From the NCBI RefSeq assembly GCF_035582795.1, contig NC_134365.1, positions 38,916,135 through 38,980,134 of the forward strand: DNA of 64,000 nucleotides, read 5' to 3'. Source of the DNA: Mycteria americana (lineage: Eukaryota > Chordata > Aves > Ciconiiformes > Ciconiidae). Every line of letters begins with the position of its first letter. Within the stretch, counting starts at the first letter, position 1. Position numbers and translations under genes: made by a program. Of this stretch, positions 34,501-47,339 are shown piece by piece. Below the pieces are notes generated by a model, which saw only the letters and a list, made by a program, of their open reading frames with translations, did not search any database and was not told where the DNA came from.

Positions 34501-36561
34501 AATTCCAGTAATGTTTAACTTGGATCACTAGACCCGCGCATTTTACAGAGCGCAGAAAGGAATACTTTTCGAGCCGAAATGTGTAATGGGAGTTCCCTAC
34601 TGTTTTGTTGCTGGGATCTTGGACAACAAGAAAAATGATGAGCATATAACTTATTCCTTTTAAAACATATAGACTAACTAAGTGGAGAAAATAAGGGTTC
34701 TACCCATGCCATAAGCTATAAAGGCATATGTTTGTATCCCTGTTCCCTGATTAATTTGTTAACCGCTACCATTCAACCTCCTAATAAAAAATGATTGTTC
34801 AATGTATATTACTGTCAACGATTTTACATTCCAAACCATAATCTCTTGGGGCACAAGTCAGCAAAAGATATGTGTGGCTTCCATCGTGCAGAAGCCCACA
34901 CAATGCTGTGGAAACCGATTTTTCTGGGCTTCTGGGGCCTCCCGCGAAAGGGCCATAATTTTATTTTGCAGAAAAGAATGCCTGTACTTTTGGCCTATGT
35001 GTTACCGCCATTAGCAGCATTCTAAGACTAAAGGTAAGGGCTGAAGCTTGGCCCCAGCAGCGTCACTCAGAGCTTTAGTGGTGGGGTTAGAGAAGCCAGC
35101 GTTGCCTGCAACCTGCAGGGTGATGCTTTGCAGGGCAAGCTCCAGAGCTGTCACTACAGTATCCTGAAGGCTGCGTAACACAAATATTATGCATCTTCCC
35201 TTTGGTGGCTCTTTACGATTGATCCTTCGTTTTGCTGTAACTAAAAACATTGCTTGGAGTTCAGACCCCTTTACCAGGCATTTCTGCACGCATCTAATTA
35301 GGGAAGTCGCTTTTGAAATGCTTTGGGTCCCAGCAGATCTCTCCAGATCATACGCATGACTGTCACAAGTGGGATACTTGCAGCGTTCATTCTTAAAAAA
35401 TGTTTTAAAATGTTTCACTTTCTAAGACCTTGAATGCTGTTTGCATTCTGTCACTGCAAAATTAAGGGAGACAGTGCTCGTCCACCAGCCTACACCGCTA
35501 CTATTACCCATTTATTTCCTAAGGCTTGCTTCATCCTTGTGCTGCTTAGAGTTGAACACTGTTAGCCATTTCCTATTAATATTATTACTATGGTTTAGAA
35601 TAATTATTGGCAAATGCTTTGCCAGCCTCCAGTCCAAAATGTCCTCTTCGTGCCCCTCAGGTCCAAACCACCAAAACCCTGCCAAAGGCTGTAACTGTCA
35701 AAATGACAACAAAAAAATTCCCCAGCTCTGAGCAACTGCAGTGCCAAAAAAACCCGTAGGGCTCTTGGCACTTCCAAAAAACCAAGCAGTGTGCGTTCAT
35801 TCCACTGTACCCCATTGCTGGCACCTGGTCTGGCACAAGGAGTCCACATACACACATAAACACACGTATATGCATACACATACATACATACGCACCCTTC
35901 TGTAATGAACATTGCTCCTTCAGCATCCTCATGGATAGTCCTAAATATTCCAGAGAAGGCTGGGAGGAAAACATGATGGTCAGGGCCCTAACATTTCTGC
36001 TTCCTTGAAACAGTGCAGAGCTTTTTTTAAAAACCACAGGATAACCCAGGGCAGGCATCAACGAAAGCCTGTACATTCTAAAGCTCAAATGCCTAAAGCC
36101 GCATGTGATGGTTTGCAAAACTTGGACTTGCCTCTCTCTGAAGGGCAAGGAGGTAAGAGCTCAAGCGCAAGGAAGTAGCCGGGTGGGCAAGGAAGGGACT
36201 GAGATGAAGGGGCAGGGACCCCGTGTAATGGCCGGGAAGAAAAGGCAACAGCAGTGACGGCTGGGGGAGAAATGCTGAGAACTTCTGGCCAAAGGGAGAA
36301 CCGCACTCAAGATGAACCTCAGGGTGAGTCTGCTCGCCAGGTGTGACGGGGAGCTCGCACAGCACGGTGAGAAGTTTTCAGTGCATACAGTGACCAACAG
36401 GTATGGGAAACTCCGCTGCATCATGAAATCCCAAACCAGCCATGGGAAAAGGCTGGAAGAGCACGCCCTGGTCACCAGGGACTATTTCCTCCATTTCCGA
36501 CAGGGAGCTCCCTGCAGGGCATTCAGACAAGCGCTGAGCTGGAAAGTTAAGGAACATTTCA
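31593..36561. other. Intergenic, no gene recognised
   Basis: About 5 kb, mostly AT-rich. It includes a CA/CATA-rich simple repeat near 35845-35895 and GC-richer DNA from 36.1 kb. No exon could be supported. Confidence 0.45.
35845..35895. repeat. Impure (CA)n/(CATA)n microsatellite
   Basis: Alternating CACATACACACATAAACACA-type sequence ends in three CATA units. Confidence 0.8.
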
Positions 36562-37053
36562 TTGGCCAGCAGGACTAGGGAAGTGACCGTGCCCCTGTAC
36601 TCGGCACTGGTGAGGCCGCACCTCGAATACTGTGTTCAGTTTTGGGCCCCCCACTACAAGAGGGACATTGAGGTGCTGGAGCGTGTCCAGAGAAGGGCAA
36701 CGAAGCTGGTGAAGGGTCTGGAGAACAAGTCTTATGAGGAGCGGCTGAGGGAGCTGGGACTGTTTAGCCTGGAGAAAAGGAGGCTGAGGGGAGACCTTAT
36801 CGCTCTCTACAACTGCCTGAAAGGAGGTTGTAGAGAGGTGGGGGTCAGTCTCTTCTCCCAAATAACAAGTGATAGGACGAGAGGAAATGGCCTCAAGTTG
36901 CGCCAGGGGAGGTTTAGACTGGATATTAGGAAATTTTTCTTCACTGAAAGGGTTATCAAGCATTGGAACAGGCTGCCCAGGGAAGTGGTTGAGTCACCAT
37001 CCCTGGAGGTATTTAAAGGACGTTTGGATGAGGTGCTTAGAGACATGGTATAG
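36562..37053 (+). pseudogene. CR1 ORF2 C-terminal fragment (reverse transcriptase tail)
   Basis: The frame stays open for about 164 codons and ends at a TAG. It reads '[20 protein letters not shown]' near its start, then '[15 protein letters not shown]', '[18 protein letters not shown]', '[17 protein letters not shown]' and '[19 protein letters not shown]'. These are the conserved C-terminal blocks after the reverse transcriptase core of CR1 ORF2. The endonuclease and RT catalytic regions are absent through 5' truncation, and there is no proper start codon (the open frame runs in from non-CR1 flank). It is a transposon relic, not a host gene. Confidence 0.9.
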
Positions 37054-37149
37054 TGGTGGTCTTGGTAGTGTTAGGTTAACAGTTGGACTTGATGATCTTA
37101 AAGGTCTTTTCCAACCTATACGATTCTGTGATTCTGTGATTCTGTGATT
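36562..37149 (+). mobile_element. CR1 LINE 3' end, relatively young copy
   Basis: A 5'-truncated CR1 element of about 590 bp. It contains the last part of ORF2 with an uninterrupted frame, then a short 3' UTR with the block GTTGGACTTGATGATCTTAA and CTTTTCCAACCTA. It ends in three exact copies of ATTCTGTG at 37123-37130, 37131-37138 and 37139-37146. The 8-bp tail replaces the poly(A) tail of other LINEs and is a hallmark of CR1. The open frame and clean tail make it younger than the copy at 11.4 kb, and its 3' end differs in subfamily sequence. Confidence 0.95.
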
Positions 37150-38989
37150 TCGTACAATTTGGCATACCTGGGCATTGCCAAGGGTATAACATACGCGTTG
37201 CCCTGAATGAGAATCGGAGCACACAAGGCATCTTCTCTGAGGCAGCCTGAAAGCCACTGGAGTCAATCAAAGCAAAGCTGACCATAATGATGTTCAAAAG
37301 CCTGAGGGTGAGGGAAGAGCGTGACAGGGAAGAGCTGGCAAAGCCGCCCCCCACAGCCCGCCCTAGCAGGACTGGCAGGAGAGGCCAAGCACAGGCTCTG
37401 ACGGGCCAGAAAACCAAGGCACAACTTGCAAGGAGGCAGACTTCGGTGTCCCCAAAAGGATGGGCAGGTCATGGGAGCAGCTAGAAAGACGCCAAACTCA
37501 GCAGCCAGATACAGCAAAGGAGTCCTGAGATCACTGCATGCCGGGGGCTGCCGGGGGGCTGCCGGGGTGCGGCGGGTGAGGGACTCATCCTTTCTGCTCC
37601 TTGAAATGACACCACAAAACAAATGCTGACAAAAGAAAGATGCAACAACCTGGCAGAAAAAGGAAGGTTGCGGGAGGGAGGAGACATCAGGAAATCACTC
37701 TGTTAGCAGAAGACTAGCAGGTCAGCTGTGCTAGCAGCATCTTCGTACATATTTATCTTAATGCTGAAGCAGTTCAGTTTTATAGGCATGGGATCCTCTC
37801 ATGTGGTTACTGAGCATGAATCAAAGACATTGTGGCTCAGCACTGCCCTATTTTTTATTGTGCTTTCTTGAACATCCTGGGGTTGCACAGCCCCAGCAAG
37901 CGCAGCAGGGCTGGAGGCTGGGACCACTCCCCTCCTCTCGCCCCCCACTGAAGGGGACCAAGGGTTGGCAGCCCTGGATCACAGAAATCCCTCAGAAAGG
38001 GGGATTTGAGGAGAAGCGTGAGGCCAGGCCACCAAGTGGAGGAGGCTGGTGGGGAAAAAGGGCAGAAAAAGGTGCTGGGGAGTCGCAGAGCCCCAGCGAG
38101 CTGCGGCAGCTCAGGCTCAGCATGGGGTGCTGCTGCTGTCCTGTCCCCGTCCCCCTGCCCACCCAACTGGCCCACCGGAGAGGTATAGCCCTCCTGCCTC
38201 GCACCAGTTGTCCTCCCACTTCTCCTCACCATCGTCCTCACGTTCCCAAACCTCAGGAGCATCACGGCAAAAGGGAAGGTAGGCAGAGCCAAAAGCCCAG
38301 CAAGGGCAGAGCATCCCCAAGGACAGCGGGGACAAAGCCTGAGCGAAGAGCGTCTGGGACAAGCAGAAAAGAGAGAACATCTGCTCCGTCTAAAATTGAA
38401 GGAAAAATAATGAAAGCAGGCCATTCATTTTTACTTATGTATCTGGCTGGTTTCACTTTCTAGTTTTCCTGCCACAATTTTTGAGCTACAACTAATGGGA
38501 ATTTTCCAATCCAAACAAAACAAGCAAACCAAACAAAACAGCCCTGCGGGATTACTGCGACGGGCGAGGGGGAGAGGCAGGCTTGTGGGAAGGAAAGTGC
38601 AAGACTGCAAGTGCAATGCTCTTATCTGCTCTTTTGTTAGATTAGTTTAAAATAGCTGTGACCCTTTTTTGCTTCTTCTTTCCTTTTCAGGGTGGCAAAT
38701 GAGACAAAAAACTCATTTTGTCTTGTTTTGAGCAGGGGCTGTGCCTCAGCTTCTCGGTTCTGGTTGATAAAATGCACCAAACCCCTCTGGTTCCCCAGTC
38801 ACCCAACTGGTGTGCCGGAGCCCTCCCCTGCCTCAGGACATGGCCGGGGAGACCCCAGGGCCCCTGTGGTGGGAAGTGCCCCCCCGTGCCCCAGCACAGC
38901 TGTCCTCCGAGCTGTAGGGCTGTACGCTCTCCTCAGATGCGCTGGGATGGAAAAGCCGGGCCAGGCAGAGCTGGATCCTCTGGTGGATG
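37150..38989. other. Intergenic; GC-rich long chance frames
   Basis: GC-rich DNA, especially 37.8-38.4 kb. Frames of about 220 and 189 codons overlap on opposite strands and are low-complexity (Pro/Arg/Ser/Gly-rich), with no domain. Short GGGGGCTGCCG-like duplications lie near 37543-37570. No gene was supported. Confidence 0.45.
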
Positions 38990-39430
38990 CTCTCCTACCC
39001 CCGTGAGGCGGTGAAGAAACACCTCCTCTGGGTCCAGCCGCGCGGATGGAGAAGACAGTCACCTCCCACCGCATCCCGCCATTTGTCATCGCCCCTCGGC
39101 CGGATGGGATCCCTGCCCCAGGCCTGCGGCTGGGCCGCTCACATGAGCACTCCCTCGCCTCTGCCAGTCGAAACGAGACAGGTAACGCCGACGGTGCAAG
39201 TTTGCCACTAGCTTGGAGCCAGGGCGCTGAGGGGACGGGGCGGTCACCTCTGCTGCTCTCAAGGCGCCCGCCTGTCTCTGCCCTTGGGGAAACGGCATAG
39301 GCAGGCCCTGAAGCAACATGCCAGCCCCACCAGTGAAACACCCGTGGTGCCGTGGCCTTCCCCACCACCGAGGTGCCGAGGGGACGTCCCCTGTTGAGAG
39401 CTCCAGGCGATGCAGCCTCCCTCGCAGCCT
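38990..39430. promoter_or_regulatory. CpG-rich patch without a recognised gene
   Basis: CpG dinucleotides are frequent here compared with the flanks. On the plus strand a good splice donor consensus, GACAG|GTAACG, falls at 39181/39182. It could be the promoter and first exon of a noncoding transcript, a methylation-protected element, or just GC-rich isochore DNA. Frames of up to 226 codons on the minus strand are compositional. Confidence 0.3.
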
Positions 39431-42400
39431 CCCTCGCGGTGAAACCCCGGCCCTGCTGAGGTCGGTGGTGGGACTCCACTGGACGTCAGTCAGCCCAAGG
39501 TTTCACACCGCCCGTCCATTACTAACACATTTTGTGAAAACAGACTTATACAAGGTTCAATACATGCCTTTGGGTGATTTCAGATTGCTTTTTCTTTGTT
39601 TCAGGAGAGCAATTTTCTTTCTGAAAAATGCCTGCCCAAGTTTCACACTTCTTTTTTTTATTTTTTTTTGCGTCGTCTGTTGTTATTTATAGACTCTACA
39701 GATGGAGAAGACCCACTCGGTCACCCAGCGCTCCCTGCTAGCGCAGGACTGTTCTCCAGCAAACATTTATTATGATCTTGTTTAGACTAGTTTCACATGC
39801 TCCAAACAACGAGGTTTCTGCCACTTCCCCAGGGAGACCAGTCAGCAAGTTCATACCGCTGACCCGCAGGAAGGCTTCTCCTCATTTTCTTCAGCCCATA
39901 GCTTCCCTCTTCATGTGTTTCTTTCCGTTTTACACTCTAATATCTATTTATCATGAGTTCTTTTCCTCGGTTTTGCCTATCGGTATAGCACTTATGGTGC
40001 ACAGAGCTTTTAGACTCTGTGTGCTGCCAGCGTGGCCCCTAAACCACCCCCTCTGTACCCCCCCAGGCTACATGAATGAGAATCCCTTTCCCCCTAGCTT
40101 TCCCCATTCCGGTGCTCTCTTCTCTAAGCAATTCTCTAGTTTGTACGATACTTTCTGTTAATCACTAGCCTGGAGTACAAAAGCGATATTGCAGGTGTGA
40201 TCATACAAGGGAAGAATTACTTCCTCCCCTCATCTGTATGCTGCCTCTTGAAACACAAACCCAAATTGCAAAGGGAGCTTTGCCGTCGGAAGGCACAAGA
40301 GATTCACATCTCATTTACTGCCGGCTACCTCCACAAAGTGTCTCTTGATGGTCCTGGTTTCTGTACTTCCACAGCTGATGGAATGTGCTTCGGATTATTT
40401 CTGTCCCATAGAGTTACTCGGGTTTTTCCAACTCACTGCAGCTTATAATTTTTACATTTTCAAAATAAAAAGCAAGTTGCCTTGTAATTGTTTTCCCTAG
40501 TGTCTGTAACAAACAGTGAATGGGGAAGCAAATGAGCCTCATATAGATAAAACATGAGGTATAAGTATAAGAAGTACAATGGCCGGCCTAACAGAGTAAC
40601 CTCCTCTTTGGAGGAATATTTGGGGTTTGCCAACAGTAAAAAAATCATACAGATTCTATTAATAAAGTCATTCTGAGTGTCAAATTATAGAAGTTAGCCT
40701 TCTTCATTTATGTTACGGAAAGCAGCGTCTGCTGTTCCAAGGGAAAATGAAGTAGAAATAAAAGTGTCAAGAGTGTTAAGCATTTCTCCGTCAAATTAAA
40801 ATACAATTATAGAGTCAGCGCTAAATAACACATCAGTTCACATGAAACATGTTGCACATGTTCGCACAAGAAAAACAAACAGAAGAAAACCATAAAGAAA
40901 TAATTTTCTTTGTCTGTTTCACAATAAATTGTACAGAGCTCCACAGTTCACTAGTACTATTTATAAAGGAAAGTAACACAAAGCCAAAGCTGGCAAATTG
41001 AAAATACAGGGAAATCAAGACAAAAGCTAGCCCAATAACCACAAATGGAAGGGATCATCTTGTCAATTGAGAAGAAACATGAGGAATATGAATACCAGTT
41101 TTTTCCCTAACCCCTGAATGCTGATGGCTCCATCGTGCTTTAATTTTCTACCCCTACACATGCCCTGCTCTGCAAACTTCCCACATACTTTCACTTAATT
41201 TCAAAGTGGAGTCCCTCTCTGAAATGGCACTGTAAACATTTCATTGTGGGGTCCCATGTTTGACGTCTGTCAGTGATTTTCAAATCAAAAGTGCTCAGTT
41301 AACAAGTAAAAACCAGATTTCTTTTTGTTTATTTCTCAGCGTTGTAGTCTGCAGTATGGAAAGCAAACTCGGTGCTTTCCCATTCACGTATTGCCCACAA
41401 TAAGGGTTGGCATTTGGGGGAGAACCCACTGATGGAGGAAGAGCTGGATTAGGATCTGGCTGGTTTGCCCTCCTGCTGCAGAGTCGCCACGGCTGAGAAG
41501 GGTAAAACACTGCCGGGGCAGTATGGCCTCCATACCACCAACCTCCGACAGCTGCTTACAGTCCCTTTGCATGAGGTTATCATCTATGGAGCTCTGCTGG
41601 CAAAGTGGTGGTTTCAGCACTCGCTAATCCACTTTCATGCAAAATCTACCAGGTTAGCTTAGATGGTTTAAATTGAATTAGCCCTGCTGCTGTTGCCTAA
41701 AGTAGATTAGGAGATGCTTATATCATTTCTCCAGCCAGAAAGAGCCAGCAGGGAGCAGGTAGAAGAGGAAAGCCTTTTTGGCAGGCACAGAGAGACCTAG
41801 AAGTCATCACCCTTGCAGCCTTAGCCTCTGGCATGCCAGAATGCAACACCCAGCCAGATGGCCCATCTGCACGTGCCTCCTTATTGTGTAACATCGCTGT
41901 CCCACTACCTGGCCAGTTCCAGAACATCAGTGAATATTCCAGACCGGAACAGATTTGGAGAAGAATCAGGAAACCAAATCCTGGAGAAAGAACGACATGT
42001 GGATCATGGCCACCTGGTTAACCGAGCTATGATGCTGCAGAAGACCTATCGCACAAATTAGTGATGTTTTCCATCATAACAATACCACTCTCCGGGCTGC
42101 CCAGCTTACAGCTAATTGGCATCCTGACTTCTCTCCAAGCCAAACAATTATTCTGAGTGGAGAGAGGAAAGTGAGACGAGAAATCACAGTGTGGAGAAAA
42201 TGGGAGGTACTGGTACAGAAAGAAGGGGCTCAGAAAGCCCATCTGTGAGGGCATCATACTGGATTTTTGCTAAAGGTGTTTGCAAGGCAAAAAGACTCGT
42301 GTTAGTCCTAGCTCAGCCAGCCACTCAAGCATTTGCTCCCGTGAGCTCAATTTAAACACCTACTTGCATGTCTCACCAAATGAAGTCCCAACCCTGCAAG

Positions 42401-44490
42401 TACTAGTCACTATACAAAATAAAGTGCGCTCCCAAACGTTACAATGTCAGGGCCTAGGGTGGACTTGGGCTTGTGCTGGAGTACTTTGCTGAACCAGACA
42501 ATAATAGGACTATAATTCATAGCATTTGATAATGAGACATTGTGTAATGTGATGCAGAAATTAAAGATGAGAAAGGAACTGAAAAGCTTACCTCTCTAAT
42601 ACGGAGTTATGCTACTAGTATTAAGGTAGATGCTTCCACCTAGTGACTTATAGCAGTAGCTTATAAATTTTTACTTTAGAAGGTTGGACGGCAGCTGCAG
42701 CAGAAAATAAAATTATAGAAAAATATCATTCATCATCTGTAGTCAAGAAGAGACACAGAAACGTACCTTACAAAGGGGGTCTATACATTCAGACATCAGC
42801 AATACTCAGAGTATCCTTTCCACAGACAATGCTGGCCCAGTGCATGCACTCTGATTCACCTCTGGATAAACGGCCACCCCACTATTTCTGGCTGTGCTAC
42901 TGATAATCCTGCCCCCTCCAAGCCAACATATGGCAGAGCAGGAAGGATAACTCCCGGTGAGAGGAGGTGTTTCTGATATCCTAGCAATAGGGAGGTCACC
43001 AGAATGGCGACTCCATCAAAGGTATTGCTGAACTTTTCCTTCAGTTTTAAAACACGAGAGCTGTAGTTTTTTTGTGTTCTTTAGTAGTGCAAATGCACGT
43101 GTGCTAGGTCTGGCCTGCCAGTGCATTAGCTGCTGCTTCAAGACGTATCCTGAATCTTGTCCCTCCCTGGAAGTGCCACATCCAGGACTAACAGGAGATG
43201 TCTGCTCACCTGCAATCCACAGCCTGGGAAGCTCTCTAGAGGGCTGGCTGCTGCTTACATCCTTCCTCCCAAAAAACTTAATGGTCTTGCCTTTTCAGAT
43301 ATGGCCAGAGGAACAGCCCCATTAATGCAGTAGTTTCAAGGTTAATGCAAGGCACAAATTCTGCTTGCAAGGAGTCAAGCCCTTCCGTCCTGTCACCCTG
43401 TGGCTTCAGCTACCAGGTTGTGGGCTCTACTGGTTAGGAAGGGAGTGTGGGAGGGAAAGAGGAAACTTTGGGAGAGAGACATTGGGCATCCCTATGCTAA
43501 AGGTCTAATCTAACTCACCCAAGGCTTTCACTGTAATTAGTGGACAGAAGTGGGCAGAGGACAACACATTAGTAAATGCAGAAGTAGTCAACAGAAATTA
43601 GATTAAATATCCCCTTGAGCTGTCCCTTATTTCCTCCACTGATTGAAAAGGGAGCTAAGGATAACCAGCTCTGATTAAAGTGTCTAACATAAAGAATCTA
43701 AAGCTGGAGCAAATGAATGCTGCTTTGATTTCCCAGCTGTGCTTAAGGATGTGCTAGCTATCAGTCTACAATAGTTTTGGACATGACCAGAGACACAATT
43801 ACAGGCACCAAGTGAACATGAGAACCCAACAGAGAACGGAGGAAGCTTTGGTGGCAGCTAGTGGGTCTTTTTGCTTCACAGTTTTGAAGTTAGGGCTCTC
43901 ATTTCGTACGTTTCCTCCTCTGTGTTCCCAGTTTCCACTGAACCTCATTTTTCTTTGGCTCTGCCTTTACTCCCTGTGGTCATTAAGGACTGACCTGTAA
44001 GGCAATGAGCAATCTACCCTGAGCAGATAAGTACCAACCTTATCTTGCAGCCCATGGTTTACCCCTTTGAAGTTAAGCAAATATCTGTGTGTTTAGCTGA
44101 CTCGGGACCTAAACCAGCAAATGCATGGCATTGACAGTAGAACTCAACAACCTCAGCTCCCCCAGGCAAGAGCTCAAGAGGCAGTGGCAAAAAAAAAACC
44201 ACTTGAAAATTGTTTTTAAAAAAATTAAAGCTCAAAGTTAGCGGTGTGCCAAAAAGTATGACAATTTTTAAGAAGAAAACAGATTTACTCATTTTGGTAG
44301 ATGGCGTATAGTCTGTACGTAGCTTCACTTCTCTTGAACTTCTGTAACAAAGATAATTCCCTTGTTAAAAGGCTTGGTGCGCTCCCATCATTTTAATGTA
44401 TTCCTATTCTGTTATCGTATAGCTGTAGTCATTGCAATGTTAATGGTTTTGCTAGTGTGTTCTCTCTCGTTTATGCTTTACTGAACTGAC
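39431..44490. other. Intergenic, no gene recognised
   Basis: About 5 kb of noncoding DNA with short open frames on both strands and no domain, splice-supported exon or clear repeat. Confidence 0.45.
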
Positions 44491-44506
44491 ATATATATAT
44501 ATATAT
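44491..44506. repeat. (AT)8 microsatellite
   Basis: A perfect AT dinucleotide run. Confidence 0.9.
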
Positions 44507-45435
44507 TAACCTCTCACTAGTTAATGAACTCTGGTAGCTAAGACACTGCTCTAGGTCTAGCTGAGGTCAGAAAGGAGGGGAAGTGCATTATCATCTGGCA
44601 ACTTCTAGCTATTTCATGTAAATGAATTGTTAATTGTACTCCAATAATAGTGTCAAGGCATCTCAAAACGTAAAAAAACCAAACACATCGCCACGAAGCA
44701 CAAACTTGGCAAAATTGTATGTCATTAAGATTTTTACTGATAATTTCAATTACAGCAGGGAGACATAGGAAACAATGTCTTGTCTTCTTCTATCAATTGT
44801 GTACGTAAACAAGGGCTTTGGTCATCACCTCCCCATCACCTTTAAAGGTCATCACCTTTAATGATCACAACCCTCTGAGCTACTCACCAGTTGCAAAGCC
44901 AAGCGGGGCTACGTTGTTCATCCCATCAGAAGCACTTCAAGTCATTGAGTCAACTCCTGAGGAAAACGTGAAACACTTCTTCAAAGCTCTTGTTCTTCTA
45001 GATTTATACCGTACTCTAATTTTATCTACAGTCACCGAAATCTCTGTATTTTATTAAAGTAAAATATTTGGATTTATAACATTTGAATGTTTAACTTATA
45101 CTAGTGTGTGGGTACGCACACATACATGCATTCACACATGTATAGGCATACATATGTTGAGTTTTAATTTTTTATGTTATAATCTATAAAACCATCATAT
45201 AATTTATTGAAGTGCAGAAGACCTATTTTCTCTTCCCTTCTTCTGACAGTTTCTCTCTCGCCCACATGGTTTATATGAATGATATTTATAACGGAGCTGT
45301 TTTGATCTGATAGAGCCTCAGTGAATTTACTGCTGTTTCTGCCCGACTGTAACTGAACCTGACAAGAACCAGAAGAATCCGCAGTTTTATTTTGGGCTTT
45401 ATAGGTTTTTCCTCACTCCCTTTTCTCATGCCTGG
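44507..45435. other. Intergenic, no gene recognised
   Basis: AT-rich noncoding DNA with an impure CA/CATA patch near 45115-45165. Confidence 0.45.
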
Positions 45436-45624
45436 ATGGGGTCGGCAGCTAAAGAAGACCCGTACATTCTGCAACGACAGATAGCTGTGAGGCTGCAGGA
45501 CCTGCAGGATGAGATGAATTGCTCCTTTGATCAAAACCAGGGTCAATTTGCCCTGGCTAATAATCGGTTTGTCAAGAAACAAAAAGCTGAACAGCAGAAT
45601 TTTTTCTTTATGAAAGAAATGTAA
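45436..45624 (+). CDS. Unrecognised short open frame (61 codons), doubtful
   Basis: The frame has a protein-like composition unlike its AT-rich surroundings. It is charged and glutamine-rich, with a possible short amphipathic helix in 'QIAVRLQDLQDEM', and ends in TAA within a run of AT-rich DNA. A pyrimidine-rich stretch (about 45409-45430) and an AG before 'CTAAAGAAGACC' at 45450 could act as a 3' splice acceptor, so it could be a terminal exon. No family was recognised, no upstream exon was seen, and a frame of this length is common by chance. Confidence 0.12.
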   Translation: MGSAAKEDPYILQRQIAVRLQDLQDEMNCSFDQNQGQFALANNRFVKKQKAEQQNFFFMKEM

Positions 45625-46909
45625 TATTTCCCTGCATGTAATTAATAGTTGTCGTGTTCACAAATAACATACGCTGCATACAAGTGTTAGCCTTACTATT
45701 TTTAAGGCTGTATTTTCCAAGAATTTATAGGATTTTGAAAATGGATGAGCATTTCCTCTTTGTTGAGACAAACATATGTTTCTGTTCCTCTTAAGATTTT
45801 CTCCCTAACACTGCATATAAAAATGAAACGATTTGCCGAAGTGCTCTGGATGGCTCAGAGGAAAGATACATGGGATTTAGATTTCGTCCCCACTAAGGAG
45901 GAAAGCTGTTCAGGCACTCACTTGATAATTAAAGTTGTTATTTTAGGGTAAGTACTTAGTAGCTACAATGAAATATAAAATTGCTTTTAACGATTGGTTT
46001 TGCTTTTGATTTTCTCATAAGTGTTTTTACACAATAATACACTTTTGCTGATCGCAAACACAATTCTATTGCAAAAACAACTGCTATAAAACAAAAAAGA
46101 TTAACCAAAGGCTTATGTCATGTGAGCAACGCGTTCCTTTTGTCAAGCTTTAAGGTACTCAAACTCAGCTTCCCCGAAGTGCATGAATGAAACTTCAAGA
46201 TAAACTGCTCTCCCAGTAATTCATACTAGAATCCAATACAAGCTCTTTTTTTCAGAACATATCCACATTTATTAGCAATCACCAGATGGGATCCCAGTGT
46301 AACCTCAGGGAAGAAAACTAACGGCTTTCCCATCAAGTCATATTTGGATATGATCCAGTCACTGTTAACATATCCAAATTCATTAGGAGCCACTGAATCC
46401 AAATCCTGTTTAACACAAAAAGATACTTGGGAAAGATCATTTTGGAAATTATTTAATTTCCTTCCACAGCAAATTCACATTACATGTAAAAGTGAATGAA
46501 AGCTGTGGGTCCTCTGTTTCTCATGAAACAATCTCTGAAGAGATCAGGGCAGACCAGAAGCTGCATTCGTTGGTTTACGTTTTTGTGTTAGTGAGGTTTC
46601 TGTCAGAAATAAGATCCTAAAATGTGGAGATTGTGAATGAAAGAGAATATAGTAATAATTTTTAAAAAATTGTTTCAAATGTATTTAGAAGGTTTTTTGC
46701 TCATTTTATTGTCACTTGGTGTTCTTTAATGAAAGCTGGAACTTCAGCTTCTCTATTTTTTTTAAGCTTTAATCTTTGTTTCCAGGCAAACCAATAGCAA
46801 AATTCCCATTCACTGAAATTGGCAAGTTTAGACACAACATACATTTAGTCCATTTGTATAGATTTATGCCAATTAAATCTATGTCTAACTTACATTTTTT
46901 CAAGAAAAA

Positions 46910-46942
46910 TACTTTTCAAGTATTTTTCAAGTATTTTCAAGA
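46910..46942. repeat. Three tandem copies of a 10-11 bp TATTTTTCAAG unit
   Basis: TACTTTTCAAG, TATTTTTCAAG and TATTTTCAAG follow each other directly. Confidence 0.85.
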
Positions 46943-47273
46943 ATCTGTTTCTCCAAGTTAAGCAACACTTATTTTCTTATAACTTAAAAAATATTTTTCA
47001 GTTTTAAATATTATTCCATAAATTCGTTCAACTGTATCACTGTGTATTTGTTTTTTAAATTACTGTTCAGATAAAGAAACCTTGTTTTCTGTGTTTTGAT
47101 TACAGAGTGAACCTTGTACTTTTAAAATGATTTTTCCTCTCTAATTTTATATTATCTTGCTTGTATCTTACTCCTGACACACTTAAGACCATTTTATTTT
47201 TCTGAGCTTCAATGATAATTGCAGGAATGGATGCCTTTTGTGTAACAGTGTTTGTTGGTATAAGAACAAAACT

Positions 47274-47339
47274 TTTTCTATGCATTCCTAAAAATAAAAC
47301 CACTTCTTTTTTTTTTTTTTTTTGTGAATGCATAGAAAA
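47274..47339. repeat. 14-bp perfect inverted repeat with T17 in the loop
   Basis: TTTTCTATGCATTC (47274-47287) pairs exactly with GAATGCATAGAAAA (47326-47339). The 38-nt loop carries AAAATAAAACC and a run of 17 T (47307-47323). Pairing extends imperfectly outside the arms through AAAAC/GTTTT. Confidence 0.85.

Noticed and set aside
37801-38463. 220-codon plus-strand open frame
   Set aside because: It lies in GC-rich DNA with a 189-codon frame open on the opposite strand over the same bases. It is low-complexity, with no domain and no splice or promoter context.
38799-39479. 226-codon minus-strand open frame
   Set aside because: The CpG-rich composition removes stop codons. The product is Arg/Gly/Ser/Pro-rich with no family resemblance.
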